Shown: positions 46,719-58,805 of the stretch, in pieces | How positions within the stretch are numbered: position 1 is the first letter of the stretch | Layout of the letters: every line of letters begins with the position of its first letter | Notes under the pieces: model-generated | Seen by the model: the letters and a program-made list of their open reading frames with translations, nothing else | Databases searched by the model: none | What the model was told of the DNA's origin: nothing | DNA from: Emydura subglobosa | Taxonomy: Eukaryota; Chordata; Testudines; Chelidae | DNA length: 64,000 nt | Direction: 5' to 3' | Assembly: GCA_007922225.1 (NCBI GenBank) | Contig: ML679959.1 | Span: 21,027,230 to 21,091,229, forward strand | Translations under genes and position numbers: made by a program

Positions 46719-49700
46719 AGTGAAGGGAAAAGATCAGAACAGTAGCAGCAGAAGCAGTAGCGAGAGGATTTAACATGTTGCACTATTTGTAAGTATTGGT
46801 GCCGATGACATATGAATAATCTAATAGGACACAACACTGATGCAACTGGTCTATAATCACTAGCAGAAATAGTGCTGGCTGGATATAGAGAACCCCTGCG
46901 ACTCAGGGCTGTCACACCTCAGATGGGGGAATGGAAACACTTTTCCCTTTAAAGTTTGATTCCCAGCCCGGCACGCACGGAACCATTTGGACAGAGCCAG
47001 TTTGTCACCCCTCCGTGTGCCAAACAGCAGAACCAAATTTCACAAACTCAAGCTGGTCTGGGGATTGCAATGCCTTGTTGGCACGCGGATATTCAAGCTG
47101 GTGCCTATTACGTTGCTGATATTAAAATGCTATGAAAACAGGCACTCAGCACTGAGTGGCTAAGCAAACCTTATTATGCAGTAATTATGCAATCAGTCTA
47201 TTATCTAATTTTGGTGGTAGCACTTGGGGGAGGAGGGCTTGGTTTGTAGATGCAAGTGTGGGGTTCTCCAACAAACTAAACATAGATGTTTATATTTACT
47301 ATCAAACTGGTCTCCTATATCTTAGTAATGATAACTATACAGAGCTTAACCTATGCAGAGAGTGTTCTGCACCTGAGACGAGCTTAGCGGTGCTAGTTAA
47401 ACTAGGGGAGGCTCCCTCTCTGCTCTGTTGTTGGAGCATCTGCCTCTGAATTGTGCAATCCCTTCTGTGACTGTGAAATCCAGGCCAGGATTTAGAGAGA
47501 CCCTGCATGATGGCCTCAATCTGCATTGAGTTACTCAGGGGTTACAGCCAGAGAGAACTCCAGGTCCTGTCTCAATAAAATAATCCTGTTTTGGGGGGCA
47601 AATTCTGTGCTGGTGTAAATGCATGAACTCTGTTTAATTCAATGAGGTAGTGTCTATTTACACCAACAAAGGATTTAGACCTTGGTCATGTCTTGCCCAC
47701 CTTCTCCCCCCCTTTTTAAAAAAAAATCACAAGGGACACAATATAAACCCCTAGGAGCCCGCTTTGAATCTGAGCTGTGATAACTTCCTGGGCACAGACA
47801 GCTGTTTCAGCCAGTACACTGGGGGCCCTGCTAGCTGTTTAAATCTGCTCTGGAGTCTGACTCTCAGTTGGCAAAAAGAGCAGGGAACATCTTGACAAGC
47901 ATTAGCTTTAGAGAAGCATGTTCTCTCCATTGTAATGGACAAGCCCATCTCCCTGTCTCTTCTGATCAACTTGAGAAACTTGCTATTAATGGTGGGCAAG
48001 TGTCAACATGTTTGGATTAGTCTGGACAAAGACCAAAAAGTTTGAGGGCAGATTTATCCCTGGGATATGGAATGCATTAGAAGCAACTGCATTGCAACCA
48101 TTGCAACTGCCTACAGCAGGCCTGAATTTGACATTAAATATTTATCAGGAGTTTATCCAAATTTTCTAGAGGTCCAACTTTTGCCATCCCTGCATCCTCT
48201 CTGACTGGCTCTGTGCGACACTTTCATCTTCACCATCTGCTCCAGCTCCTACTATGTTACGTCTCTCCAGGCCTCCAGTTCCATTAACACTGTAGCTGAC
48301 TTCTCTTGTGCACACATACACAAACTGCCTGCACACCACAGTTCTCCATTCTCTGTCTTCTCTGGCTCAGTCATTAAAATGTAGCAACCCCACAAAGGGC
48401 AGCTGATGACGTTCTGGGTCCATAGCAGAGGCAGCTTCTCAGCTGGACCCCAAAATCTAGATTTCTATGGCACTGGGGCCTCCATAAAAGTGCTCTGCAA
48501 AGGCCTGAGGGAAGATGGGGGTGTCGTCACACATGTAGCTGCCTCCAATCATTTCCATGTGTGGGTGTCGGACATCTGTGCCTGCAAGGTTCCACTTAGT
48601 GTGCAGATGCTTAACATATGCTCTGAGTTGGAGTAAGAGCCTCAGGATTTGGCCCTATGGCATATATTTCAGAGAGTTCTGTGACGGCTGGGCATTTTTG
48701 TGGCTAACGCAAGTGCCCTTTGAAAACTCAGAGATTTACACATCTGTTTTCATGGAGCATTTTCAAATGGCAACGACTGACCCTAAAAAATCAGAGAAAG
48801 CATTCAATAAATCATTAAAGTGCTGCATGCCCCAGCCCAACCATGACTAATCCTTCCATTTCCGCACTATCAGATATATTAAAGACATGGGTTGCCATTG
48901 CCAACCATCTAAACATTGCAAACTATGGCTGCCTCAGGCTAAATGTTGCCCCTTTGAACCAATGCTACAAGGGCTTTCTTTTAACTCCCAGTGTTTTGAA
49001 AACAGGTTTTGTTTTTCCATTTCCAGACACATCAGAATGTGCTCACCTGCTTAGCGGGCTTCTCGCACTGAAGAGAAACCTCTGTAGGTGATCTGAGCGG
49101 CCATTCTAGGTACAACTTTACTCCCTACATTTTGAAAGCGGCACACGGGGATGTTTTTTAACTACCCGCGTGGTTTCTGTGGCTCGGGGGCATAGTTTTG
49201 AACATTTCGGTCTAAATATTCCTTACCTCTCGATCCTGTGCATCTCTCCACAGTATCCGAATGCCTGACAGAGGAGAAAGGAAGAGTTCCTCTTTCATTC
49301 CTCTCCCTCTGTCTCCGGTTAATGAACTCCCTGCCCCCTTTAACACCTTAATTGTTATCGTGGAACAGCTGCCCTGTAGAGGTGGATTTACAATTTGATC
49401 GCCAGGAAGTTAGATCTGGGGGTTGTTCTTCGCTCTGGTTTCAGTGCAATAGGCCTTCAACTGGAAAGCCCCTGAGTGGAATCCTGGCTCCACTGAAGTC
49501 AATGGAAGCTTTGACCAGTATTTAATCCACTGTCCTCTACAGGCCATCTCTGGAGATAATCATATCCAGTAAATTAATAACTCAAATGCGCACTAACTTC
49601 AAACCCTCCTTCTGCCTCCCCCTCTTCCCCCCCCCCCCCATGGTTACAGGGTTTCCCTGGGTGCAGGAGGTGACTGGTGGGGGGAAAGAAGGGGAGTTTT

Positions 49701-50871
49701 GGGGTTGGTACGCAGGGGGTGTGCTTCCGCTGCATGGCACACAGCTCAACCCACTGGTGTTTTGTTGTGTGCCAGGGAAGAGTGTTGGGGTAGGGGGGAA
49801 GGATCTGGCTCTGCGCAGATCCTCCCAACCCATGGAGAGCTTTCATTCAAGTCACAGGGACTACAGTAGGGGGCTCGTAGGTGTGGCAGGATTCCTTCTC
49901 TATTTCCTTTTGCCCATCTTCCTAATGCCTTCCCTTGCTATTCAGGCAGGGTGCTATGCTGAGCTGGCTCGTAGGGTGGAAAGAGGGGAGATTAGATGGT
50001 GTGAGGCAATCACTCCTTCACTCCTGACCTTTTCTTTTCCATAACTGCTGCCTAACTAAGGACCTGCCCATGAGAGGTGCTGAATGTCTTCAACTCCCAT
50101 TGAAGAGAGCCCCTCACAGGATTGGCCCCTTTTGGGGAGTGTCCTGAGTTCGGAATAATGAACAGCCTGGGAAGCGAAAGGCTGACATTCTCTCTTTATG
50201 GAAACAGCTGCTGTACTCAAGCGAATATCTTTGGTTGCAGTGCTCTCTCTATTTTAATGGCACATGACCCCCCCCATCCTGTGTCCCTGGACAAGGCCCA
50301 CTGAAGTAGCTGCTAAGATGCAGTTAAAGTTGAAACGGAGAAAAGCCAGAAATATCTGTTTTCTGTGGCTGTTTTATGCCTCTCTTGTGCGTGCTGATTA
50401 TAGTTGATCGTACCTCTCAATCTGCCAAGGACCATGTGTACGACTCGTGTCACAGTGGGGCTGGCAGAAGGGTTGTTAAGTCAACTTCTGTTTAGATGAC
50501 TCTCTTTGCTGGATAATGTTACTTGCCCTTTTCAGGTCACAAGCTTTTCAAAGGAAGAGGTTTTTATTCTTTGCTATTTTCCCCTCCTGTGAAGGTACAT
50601 TTATGACAAGGGATTGAAATAAAAGCGCAATAGCAATTAGAGAAGGACCTCTACACAGTCATCAATTGAAGGAGCTTGCTGGGAGGGTATTTGCAACATT
50701 TCAAAGACGCAAGTTAAAAGGGTGGGTAAAAATGAACAACTTCCCTTATTTTGCAAGAGTTTGTTTGCTTTTAAATAAAAGTGAGCCAAAATCAAGCCAG
50801 GCATAACTCAGGATAATTTAGACTTGTTAAACTAAATCAGCAACGTTGGGAACAGATTCTGATCTCAGTTA
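46719..50871. other. Long unassigned region
   Basis: It contains hairpin-family pieces near 47595-47680 and 49475-49530 and a 13-C run at 49627-49639. The open frame at 49586-50044 (152 codons) lies over the C run and has no recognisable domain; it is probably spurious. No gene recognised. Confidence 0.4.
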
Positions 50872-50937
50872 CACCAGCATAACTGAGTGTCAATGAGTAA
50901 CTCATTGACTTGTCACTGAGATCAGAATCAAGATCTT
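50872..50937. repeat. Short hairpin repeat, best-preserved copy
   Basis: The left arm GATTCTGATCTCAGTTACA pairs with the right arm CACTGAGATCAGAATC. The centre GTCAATGAGT-A-ACTCATTGAC is a perfect 10-bp stem with one unpaired base. It is a member of the short family scattered through the window. Confidence 0.7.
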
Positions 50938-51046
50938 TGAACCACCCAGTGCTGTCATGCCACACATGGATGGCATTTAATGTGAGGGCAGATACTGGGA
51001 GCATACAGCAGTTTCTTATCTAAACACAGACTGTGAGCCTTATTCT

Positions 51047-51324
51047 CAGGGTCTGTCTATACTGGAGCTGGAAGGTGTAATTTCCAGTCTGGGTAGATCT
51101 AACCACACTAGCTCTGTAACTGCAGTGGTATGAGCAGCAGGAGATGCTAGCTGCCCTGAGTACAATCCCATCTAAAACCCAAGGCACATACCCATGTGGT
51201 TAGTTTATCCCACCACTTTTGCTACCACGGCTATACTCTATTTTAGCATACTACCCTGATCAAAGCTAGCACTGGTATGTCTTCACAAGCTGGACACCTT
51301 CCAGTTCCAGCGTAGATACACCTC
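51047..51324. mobile_element. TIR MITE with AGCTGGAAGGTG ends
   Basis: The left end reads GTCTGTCTATACTGGAGCTG, then GAAGGTGTAA. The right end on the minus strand reads GTGTATCTACGCTGGAACTG, then GAAGGTGTCC. The inverted match is about 30 bp. The target duplication has decayed. Confidence 0.65.
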
Positions 51325-52779
51325 AGTTTCACTCAGGCCCCTTTACATCATCTGGCATCTGAGCTGCAGTGGTATTGGGAGCTATTTTACTGAAATAACA
51401 ATGAAACGTTGGGTTATACCTGGGATGCCACATTTTTTTTTTTTATCTTTTCTGATTCTTTATTATTAACCTCATATTGGTGGCTCATGGTTGACACAGT
51501 CTATTTCTTCAGTCTGAATCCACCAGGCCCACTCTGGATCCTAAAGAACCTAATGAAAGACCTAGACCCTGTCAGTAACAAGCAGCCAGATTACAGTAAC
51601 ACACTCAGAACAGGTACAAATCTTTAAAATCCTCATTATATATAAGAAAAGGATAATTAACAAAATCATAGAAAACAGAGGTCAGCTAGACCACCATCTT
51701 TCCATTCAAGATTATATTTTACAGTATATTTTCTACTCTATTATTCATTACTTAAACCAGTCAATGTAATAATCCTATCCTTGAAAACACTGGACATGAA
51801 CATTTCTGGTCTGATATTTCCAGAAGTACAGTAGAGGTAGCAAAATAATGCTCTTCACCATAGTGCAGATCAGCTATTACTCCACCGTTGGTAGGTAACA
51901 CAGAACAGGGAAGAGTTACATGGAATAGCCTTACTTGTTTTTGGATTAGGCCTGGAAAAAACTCATTTTGATGGGAACCCTACCGTCTATCAGATATGAT
52001 TGTCCGGAAGGTCATTAGAGGTAAAATGAAGACTGCTAATTAAAGCTGAAGAAATAATTGACAACAAATAATTTATCCAATTAATTTAACATCTTTTTCT
52101 CCTTGTGGAATCTCCACAAGCAGATTGGAGGTTCCTCAGATTCAGTCATTATTTGAAATATTAAACACTTCTCTCCTTGCCCCCCACTCTTTGGGTTGAT
52201 TATTAACAATTTTGATTTTTCACTCTTTGCTCTTCGATCTGCTGGGCAATGACGGCTGAGCCAGCTCTCTGATCACTGCTATGCCAGTGAGTTGCCCTGG
52301 AGTACACCTCAGTATGAGAACTCTACTGACAGGTTCAGATGGGGGGGAGAGAGTTAAAAGGCTCATTAATGCAGTAACCTAGGGGGTTCAAAAGGCACAG
52401 GAAGGAAGTGTGAAGGGAGAGGGAAAGAATGAGTGGGAGAAGCAAGCAGGCCGGCAGGCTTGTAGAGTCAGAGCCATCAGAGATCTCTCCCCTCCTTGCC
52501 TCTAGAGCTGAAGGCTCCATGTTACTCTTGGGATGAGTCACAAGCCTGTAAAGGTGGAGGAAATGAACACTGTAAATAAAGCACAACATAGCGTAGCAGA
52601 AAAAGGTCTCTGAGCTATTTGTGGGCTAGAAAGTAGGTAGGAGCAAGTCTGCCCTGACGCAGTTGTATAAATCACATAATGTTGGTCAGATCATGGAGTG
52701 TGTCTGGAATAAATAAACACATGTACAAACTAAAAACTTGGTTTCCGTGAATACTCACTTGTGTGACTTTGAAAGTCAG
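51325..52779. other. Unassigned region
   Basis: A short AATCATAGAAAACAGAGGTC stretch near 51664 faintly recalls CR1 tails but is too short to call. No gene recognised. Confidence 0.35.
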
Positions 52780-52781
52780 TA

Positions 52782-53283
52782 GAGCTGATCAGGAATTTTC
52801 TGTCAATGATTTTTGATGAATAATACAGTTTCTGCAAAATTGAATTTTTCCATATGAAAATACATCTCCCATGATGCACTATGGTCTCCATTCTGACCAA
52901 GCCATGTGATGGATGCATCACTGGAGACATATGACTGTGGGTGCCTCATGGAAAGTGTAGTCCAGCCAGGAAGCCCACTCCAGAGAAGAGAATGGGTACA
53001 TGGGGCACCTGAACTACAACTCCCATGAGACACTTCTGCATCCTAGGCAGATGCAGTTTAATATTGAACTGACTCGAAACAAAACACTGTGATTCAGTTC
53101 CACAAATGGAAATGAAATGTTTTGATTCAGGAATAGCTAAATGTTTCATTTGGATCAAAAGTATCAAAACAAGTGTTTGGAAATATCTGAATTGACATTT
53201 TTTGGACCTTCTTGTTTATTGAAAACAAATTTTAAAATATTGGCATTTCCCACAAGCTGGAAATTCTGATTTTTTTTCCACTC
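52782..53283. mobile_element. Mariner-like MITE, subfamily A, copy 2, TA on both sides
   Basis: The left end reads GAGCTGATCAGGAATTTTC after TA (52780-52781). The right end on the minus strand reads GAGTGGAAAAAAAATCAG after TA (53284-53285). The middle has two ACTACA/CCCATGA blocks shared with 3300-3718 in the opposite orientation. Confidence 0.6.
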
Positions 53284-54128
53284 TAGAAGTCACCTTGCAC
53301 AAACCTTGGCATCAGTTCGGTACAACTGTGTTACTTTTCAAAGAAAGGGAGCACAGGAGGAAAGTGCGGATGGCCAAAGTGAATTATTTTCCAAAGTGAA
53401 TTATTCATGGTGAATCATTTGCAGTATTCATCCAACTCAGTTAATGATGTTTTAGGGTAAAATCAGACACTTCCATTTTGCAGTGGAAACACAGGGCATT
53501 AGAATGCAAAGGATCGTTTTCACTTTCCACCAGTTGAAACCCAGTTAATTAACTATGTGGACAGCAATCATGTGGGTTTTTAAGAGCATTTCCTTGAAAA
53601 CTAGAAAAAAAAGGCAAAATGAACCATATTCTTTTGAATTCCATCTGTTTCATATTTACAGAACTCTGTGTTCCCTATGCTACGTGTGCAATTGACTCAT
53701 TCTCCATTGTGCTTGTGAGGCAGGAAAGGTATAATTTCCAATTAAAAAAAGAAGAGAGAGAAAGCGCGAAAGAAAATGAGCAGGGAAAAAAAAAACAAAC
53801 CCGAAGCAAATGTTGAAAGCATGCATTTCTAGCTAAACAACTGCTCAGGGTAAGACTGGAAGGCTGACAAAGCTGCCTTTTTGTTGGTATTTTCCATGGG
53901 AAATTAATTGCACTAGTCAGTAAACAAGAACATGGAGGGAAGCAAGTTCTGTATCACGCACTATTCACCCATGCATGAACACACAAACACTGATGTAATG
54001 ATCATATTATGTGTCTCTTGAATGTGTTGTTGCCCCTTCTGACGTGAACAGCTAGGCAAAGTTCAGGGTCCTGAGGATGTTCCAGCTGGGAGTAGAAATT
54101 TATGATAGTCAGCTATTTTCTTTGATAC
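53284..54128. other. Unassigned AT-rich spacer
   Basis: It includes a tandem CCAAAGTGAATTATT repeat (53373 and 53391, 18-bp period). No gene recognised. Confidence 0.45.
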
Positions 54129-54593
54129 CAGACCCACTGACGGGGGTGGAGGTGGGCAAAAGGGGCAACTGCCCAGGCACCCAGCAATTTAAAAGGGCCT
54201 GGGTTTCTTCTGCCCACAATCCTGCCCACATTCCACTCCAGGCCCCTCCCTGCCTGGCCTCACTGCTCCCCACTCGACCTCCCCGCTGTCACTTGCCGTT
54301 TGCATCCCTCCCACTGCTACTCATTGCGTCCCTCCCACCCCACTCAGCCCCCCCTCCTCGGTTGTTGCTCACTGACTGGAGGAAGGGGCAGTGTGGAAGA
54401 GAGGAAGGGGGAAGACAAGAGGAGGACCTAGCGGGAGGGGAGGAGGGATGTGGTGGTGAGCGGTCCGACCGGGAGGAGGGGCCTGTGGTGTAGCGGGGGC
54501 GGAGCAGGGGTAGACTGTGGGCGGGACTGCAGGTGAAAGAGGCGAGATGGGATTGTTCTGTCCTGGGGCCCAGAATTGCTGTCGGTGGGCCTG
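54129..54593. mobile_element. GC-rich hAT-type non-autonomous element
   Basis: It starts CAGACCCACTGACGGGGG; the right end on the minus strand reads CAGGCCCACCGACAGCAATT. The first 13 bases are a near match. The flanking 8-mers TTTGATAC and TTTATTAC agree at 6 of 8. The interior is G- and C-run rich, with a GGAGGAGG-type purine stretch. The open frames here are compositional. Confidence 0.75.
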
Positions 54594-54601
54594 TTTATTA
54601 C

Positions 54602-55227
54602 AATCTTGTTTATTTACAGGGAATGGACAAAGTCCTGCTTCTCCAAATGCAGGAAGAACCAGGAGCAAAAAGAGCAGTCTTAGCTTAGAGTAAGCAATCT
54701 TCTTCAGTCAACACCAGACCCAAAAGTTCTCTCTTTAGCCTTTCCCAGGGTCACACTGTGCTCTCAGGCAGAGACAAAAATCAAGAACGCCAAGCAGGAG
54801 CCTCTCTCTCTGTTCATGTCTATTCTCAGTTTCTACGCATTCTGCCTTCCCTCATACACACAGACAGACCCACACGCAGAGAGACGCACTCATGGACTAG
54901 TCAAACTCCTGGGCAGGTTCACATACTCCTTTTGTCCTCGGTGGGGCTGATCCTTACAGATACATCAGTTGAAGGGTGTATAAGTCAATCTCAAAGAGGT
55001 TTTAAGGCAACCTATAACAAGGTTTCCCCCAGCTCGTAGCAGGATATATTCATAGAGGCCAGCTTTTTAGGCCAGCTTGGATGCCCTTGGAAACTTGTTT
55101 GCTATGAAAGGAAGAGAGGAGCCCCTACTCCTTGCAATATGTATGAGCCTTCTCTGGTGGAGCTTATTGAGTGTCCATAGCCATGCACGTGTGGATCTTC
55201 ACACTCCTCAGGTTACAGGCTCGGCAG
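54602..55227. other. Unassigned spacer
   Basis: Nothing recognised. Confidence 0.4.
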
Positions 55228-55388
55228 GGCCTGATTCTCCATTGCTCTGCATTTTGTACTGTCATTTACACCAGTGAAAAGTGGATGTAAAACACAAGCA
55301 GATCAGAATTGCCAACATACCACACCCACTTTGCATTCACTGGGGTAAATGATAGCACAAGGCAGGTGGCTATGGAGAATCAGATCCA
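55228..55388. repeat. Long hairpin repeat with ~60-bp arms
   Basis: Left arm: CTGATTCTCCATTGC, then GTCATTTACACCAGTGAA and AAGTGGATGT. The right arm is its complement in order: ACACCCACTT, TTCACTGGGGTAAATGAT and GGAGAATCAG. The arms match closely over about 60 bp around a short loop. This is a non-coding foldback element. Confidence 0.75.
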
Positions 55389-58300
55389 CAGATTTTTTTA
55401 AATTCAACAAATGTGTCCTTTCTGCATAGGAGCAGCTATATATAGTCATGTATAAGCCAACTCTGCTGAGGTATGAGTCAATACTTTTAAAATGGATTTT
55501 AATATCAAAATTAAGGATGGGGGAAGTATTTAATATGCAAGTTACATTTTTAGTCATCATCATCACCACTACCTCCACACTGGCAAATCCCAAAAGAATG
55601 TAGCCTCCTGGGAGAATAAGTGCCATCTGGATCAGTCTCTAGCTAGATCCTTGCTATCCTTCTCTTTTCACTGGGTATCTTTCTTTCTGCCCCCTTATCC
55701 CTAAGACACTGGTAAGTGGAACACAAGCACAGAAATTCTTGAATCCATGTCAGACATTTGAACCCACAATGCTTGTGTGGTTTTGTAGCTCATCTCTAAT
55801 CTGCCCCATGCGGGTAACAATGCTTTTTAATCTTTCATCAGGGCACATTGCAGGTGGCAAGCAATAACAGAGAGGGATGCAAATGCACCAATTTTGTTTT
55901 AAATGCATTTTCTCCTCAGAACGAGTATCGTTTTTTCTTTACACCTAAGGCAGAGAACCTCTTCCAAAGTCTTCTGACGTCAGTGGAAAGACTCCCATTA
56001 AATATCAATGGGCTTTGTGGGGTTAGATTATTCAAAGAGCTCGGGGCTGATTTTCAAGAGCCAACCCACAACTGAGGCCAGATTTTCAAAAAAAAGCTCA
56101 GCACCCAATGTGCTGGCTGCAGTTGTGTGTGCTATCCAGCCCTCCTGCTGCAACGGGGGGAATTTCACTTCTGCCTAGGAAATACTGGCTATACAGATTT
56201 CAAAGAAAATTGTCTACCTTTCTTTTGGAGACAGAAGAGACATCAAACAATTTAGATCAAACGCGCACCGTTGGTTCAGGCACGCAAACATATTGCCAAG
56301 GCAGGAGCAGAATAGCAGGTTTATCTCTCCAGTAGACTTGTGGTTTCTTGTTAAGGTCTGTCTGCTACCGTGATGAAAAATATTATTATCCCACAGCCAA
56401 CACACTCTGCTGGCAAGCTTCACCTGAGAAAAGACCTGTCTTAGACTGCAGGAATGCAGGTAAACTCATTTCCACCACAACCACTCCCAGTCATAGGGGA
56501 ACTCAGCCGTCATCTCAGGGAAAGCGTCCTGTCTCATCAGATCTTCTGTCATTGCTAGGATGGGAGGATGTGTGTGAATGCTAAAAAAGTAGCACCAAAG
56601 GTTCCTTTAACGAGTTACTGGTTAAACGGCCTGGCGTATATCATTTTGTCTGGGTTTCAAACACCAGGAAAAAGTTAGCAAACAAACCAAAATCAAATCA
56701 TTACTAATTCCGTAGCCTGGGAATGGAGGTGCTTGGGTGAAGAGTTACATTAGCTGGCAAACATTCACTCACTTGAGTATTCTCACAGAAGTCATGAGTT
56801 GAAATCCTGGCACCACTGAAGTCAATGGGAATTTTGTCTTTGATTTCAATGGGGCCAGATTTCACACACTGAGTTCTTTCCAATGTGTGTAGGGGTTATC
56901 GAATCTAGTCCTAAACTAGCAGGGGAGAATTCTCAGATGCAGATCAGGAGTATTTCAGTATCATACACATCTACCAGCTTTTCCTACCAGAAATGGGGAG
57001 CTCTGCATCTTTCCCTAAGTCACCAGGATCCCTTCTTTTCTCCATTTGATACCTGCATTCTCAAAGTCCCATGCTATGATTCCTAATTGTCCTCTCCTTA
57101 CACACATTGTTTTTTTCTCTTTCCTGCCCCTCTTGTTGTCTCAGCTTTGCTTCATCCACCCCATCTTCTCTTACCTCTTCATATCCCACCATGTTTCTTT
57201 CCATCTATTGTTGCTTTCCCACCTTTCTCATCTGTTTCCCCTCTCCAGGATGGGTATAGAATGAAATTAGAACAGAGAGATGAGCAGTGGACAAGTCCTT
57301 GGAAGATCCTAAGCACTAGAGTGCTAATTGTGATCTCACCCACATCTGTGTTACACTAATAAGCATAACTCAGTTTACTTCAATGGAGTTGTTCCTGGTT
57401 ATACGTTAAGATAAATTAAATCAGATCAGGCTCAATTATACCAGATTCTGAATTATACAGAAGCCAGGTAAGGTTTCTAAAGGAAGAGGGTGCAGATTCT
57501 GATCTCAGTTACAATTCTGTACATCTGGAATAACTTCAGTGATCCCAATGGGGAATTGGATTTGAATCCCAGGATCTCAACTATTTCTCCATGCCTGTTT
57601 GTATTTTGATGCACCTGATTTCTCCTGGCAGTTGCCTGTTCAACCCATCTCTGTTTTTATCTCCATTTTAAATTTCTCAGAGGGCTCATGAATCCCTAGT
57701 GGTTTTCTCCTGGTGCACACAGGTCTGAATCACCTTTGCTTATGGGATTATTGGAATAATCCTGTAATGAAATCAGAGATTGATGAAAAATTGATATGAT
57801 GATGTCATGCCCTGCTGTAATCCATAGAATTTGGCTCTGCAGCTCAAAATGGCCTGAACAAATCCATTCTCCCATGGATGATTTCAGTATTATTTTTTTA
57901 ATACTGAACCATATGTTTTGGAATACACAGCTGTCTTTGTTCAGAATAGACCAAAAATAGCCAGATCTTCCTAGCTGGCTGTTAAATTATTTACATTTCA
58001 TAACCCATAAGTAGAAACAATGACTGCATTTCCACAACTCGCGCCTGCTGTCAGATATCCTTTTCTCATCTGCAACCTAATTTATACTTACTTTTCCAAG
58101 ATCCAGTTTACCTCTATTGTCAATTATATTATAAAGGCACTCAGCTTTCAGGTCATTTTCTCATTGTTTCCATAAGGAGTGACAAAAAATGTTGCCAGTG
58201 AAGGCTAAGATAGCTTTCACAGTGCTCATTTATATGTTTGTACAAGAACTAGCATCATGGAGAAAGGGGAAACCCAAGCAATCATTAATGAGCAAGCAAG

Positions 58301-58699
58301 GATTTAACAGATGGGAGCAGGTGCCTTTCCCAGCCTGGTCTGAAGCACACAGAACCCAACCCTGGTTTACACACTACACTGAGCCGCAATTCACCCCATT
58401 CCTGGAGTCTGACTTTAACATGGGAATCAATGGGAGTTAATAATAAGGTGGTAAATATTTTATCTCAAACCTTCTCCCCCAACTTGGCAACTTCTAGGAT
58501 TCCTCTCTCCAAACTGTTCAGTCCACAACCTATATCCTCTAACTTTAGGGAGAGACTTCCACTTCCCTTATATCCCACTGCAGTAAATCACCAGCCTTGG
58601 GCAGTCAGCAAAACCCTCTGAATATTCATTCCCTGCCAGCATCCACTCCTGTTAACAGGGCGCAGTGTTTCAGACAAATACTGTCAGCCTAGTCCAGCA
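55389..58699. other. Long unassigned region
   Basis: It holds hairpin-family pieces (56800-56870, 57330-57440, 57490-57590) and a C/T-rich tract (57100-57250). No gene recognised. Confidence 0.4.
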
Positions 58700-58805
58700 G
58701 CACATGTACATTATCATTATTGTTTATATCATGGGCAGTGTGCTAACTGCTTTCCGTACATATCAGAAGAGACAGCACACTGCCTTTTAAAGCTTAACAT
58801 CTAGG
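58700..58805. repeat. Ancient interspersed repeat, degenerate copy
   Basis: It has ATTATTGTTTATATCATGGG at the start and AAAGCTTAACATCTAGG at the end, weakly matching 19722-19830 and 23575-23740. Confidence 0.35.

Noticed and set aside
49586..50044. 152-codon plus-strand frame
   Set aside because: It runs over a 13-C homopolymer and overlaps equally long frames on the other strand; no domain and no start context. Composition explains it.
51662..51720. CR1-like tail (AATCATAGAAAACAGAGGTC)
   Set aside because: Too short and diverged to separate from chance.
54077..54493. 138-codon plus-strand frame
   Set aside because: Covers the GC-rich hAT element and reflects its composition, not a protein.
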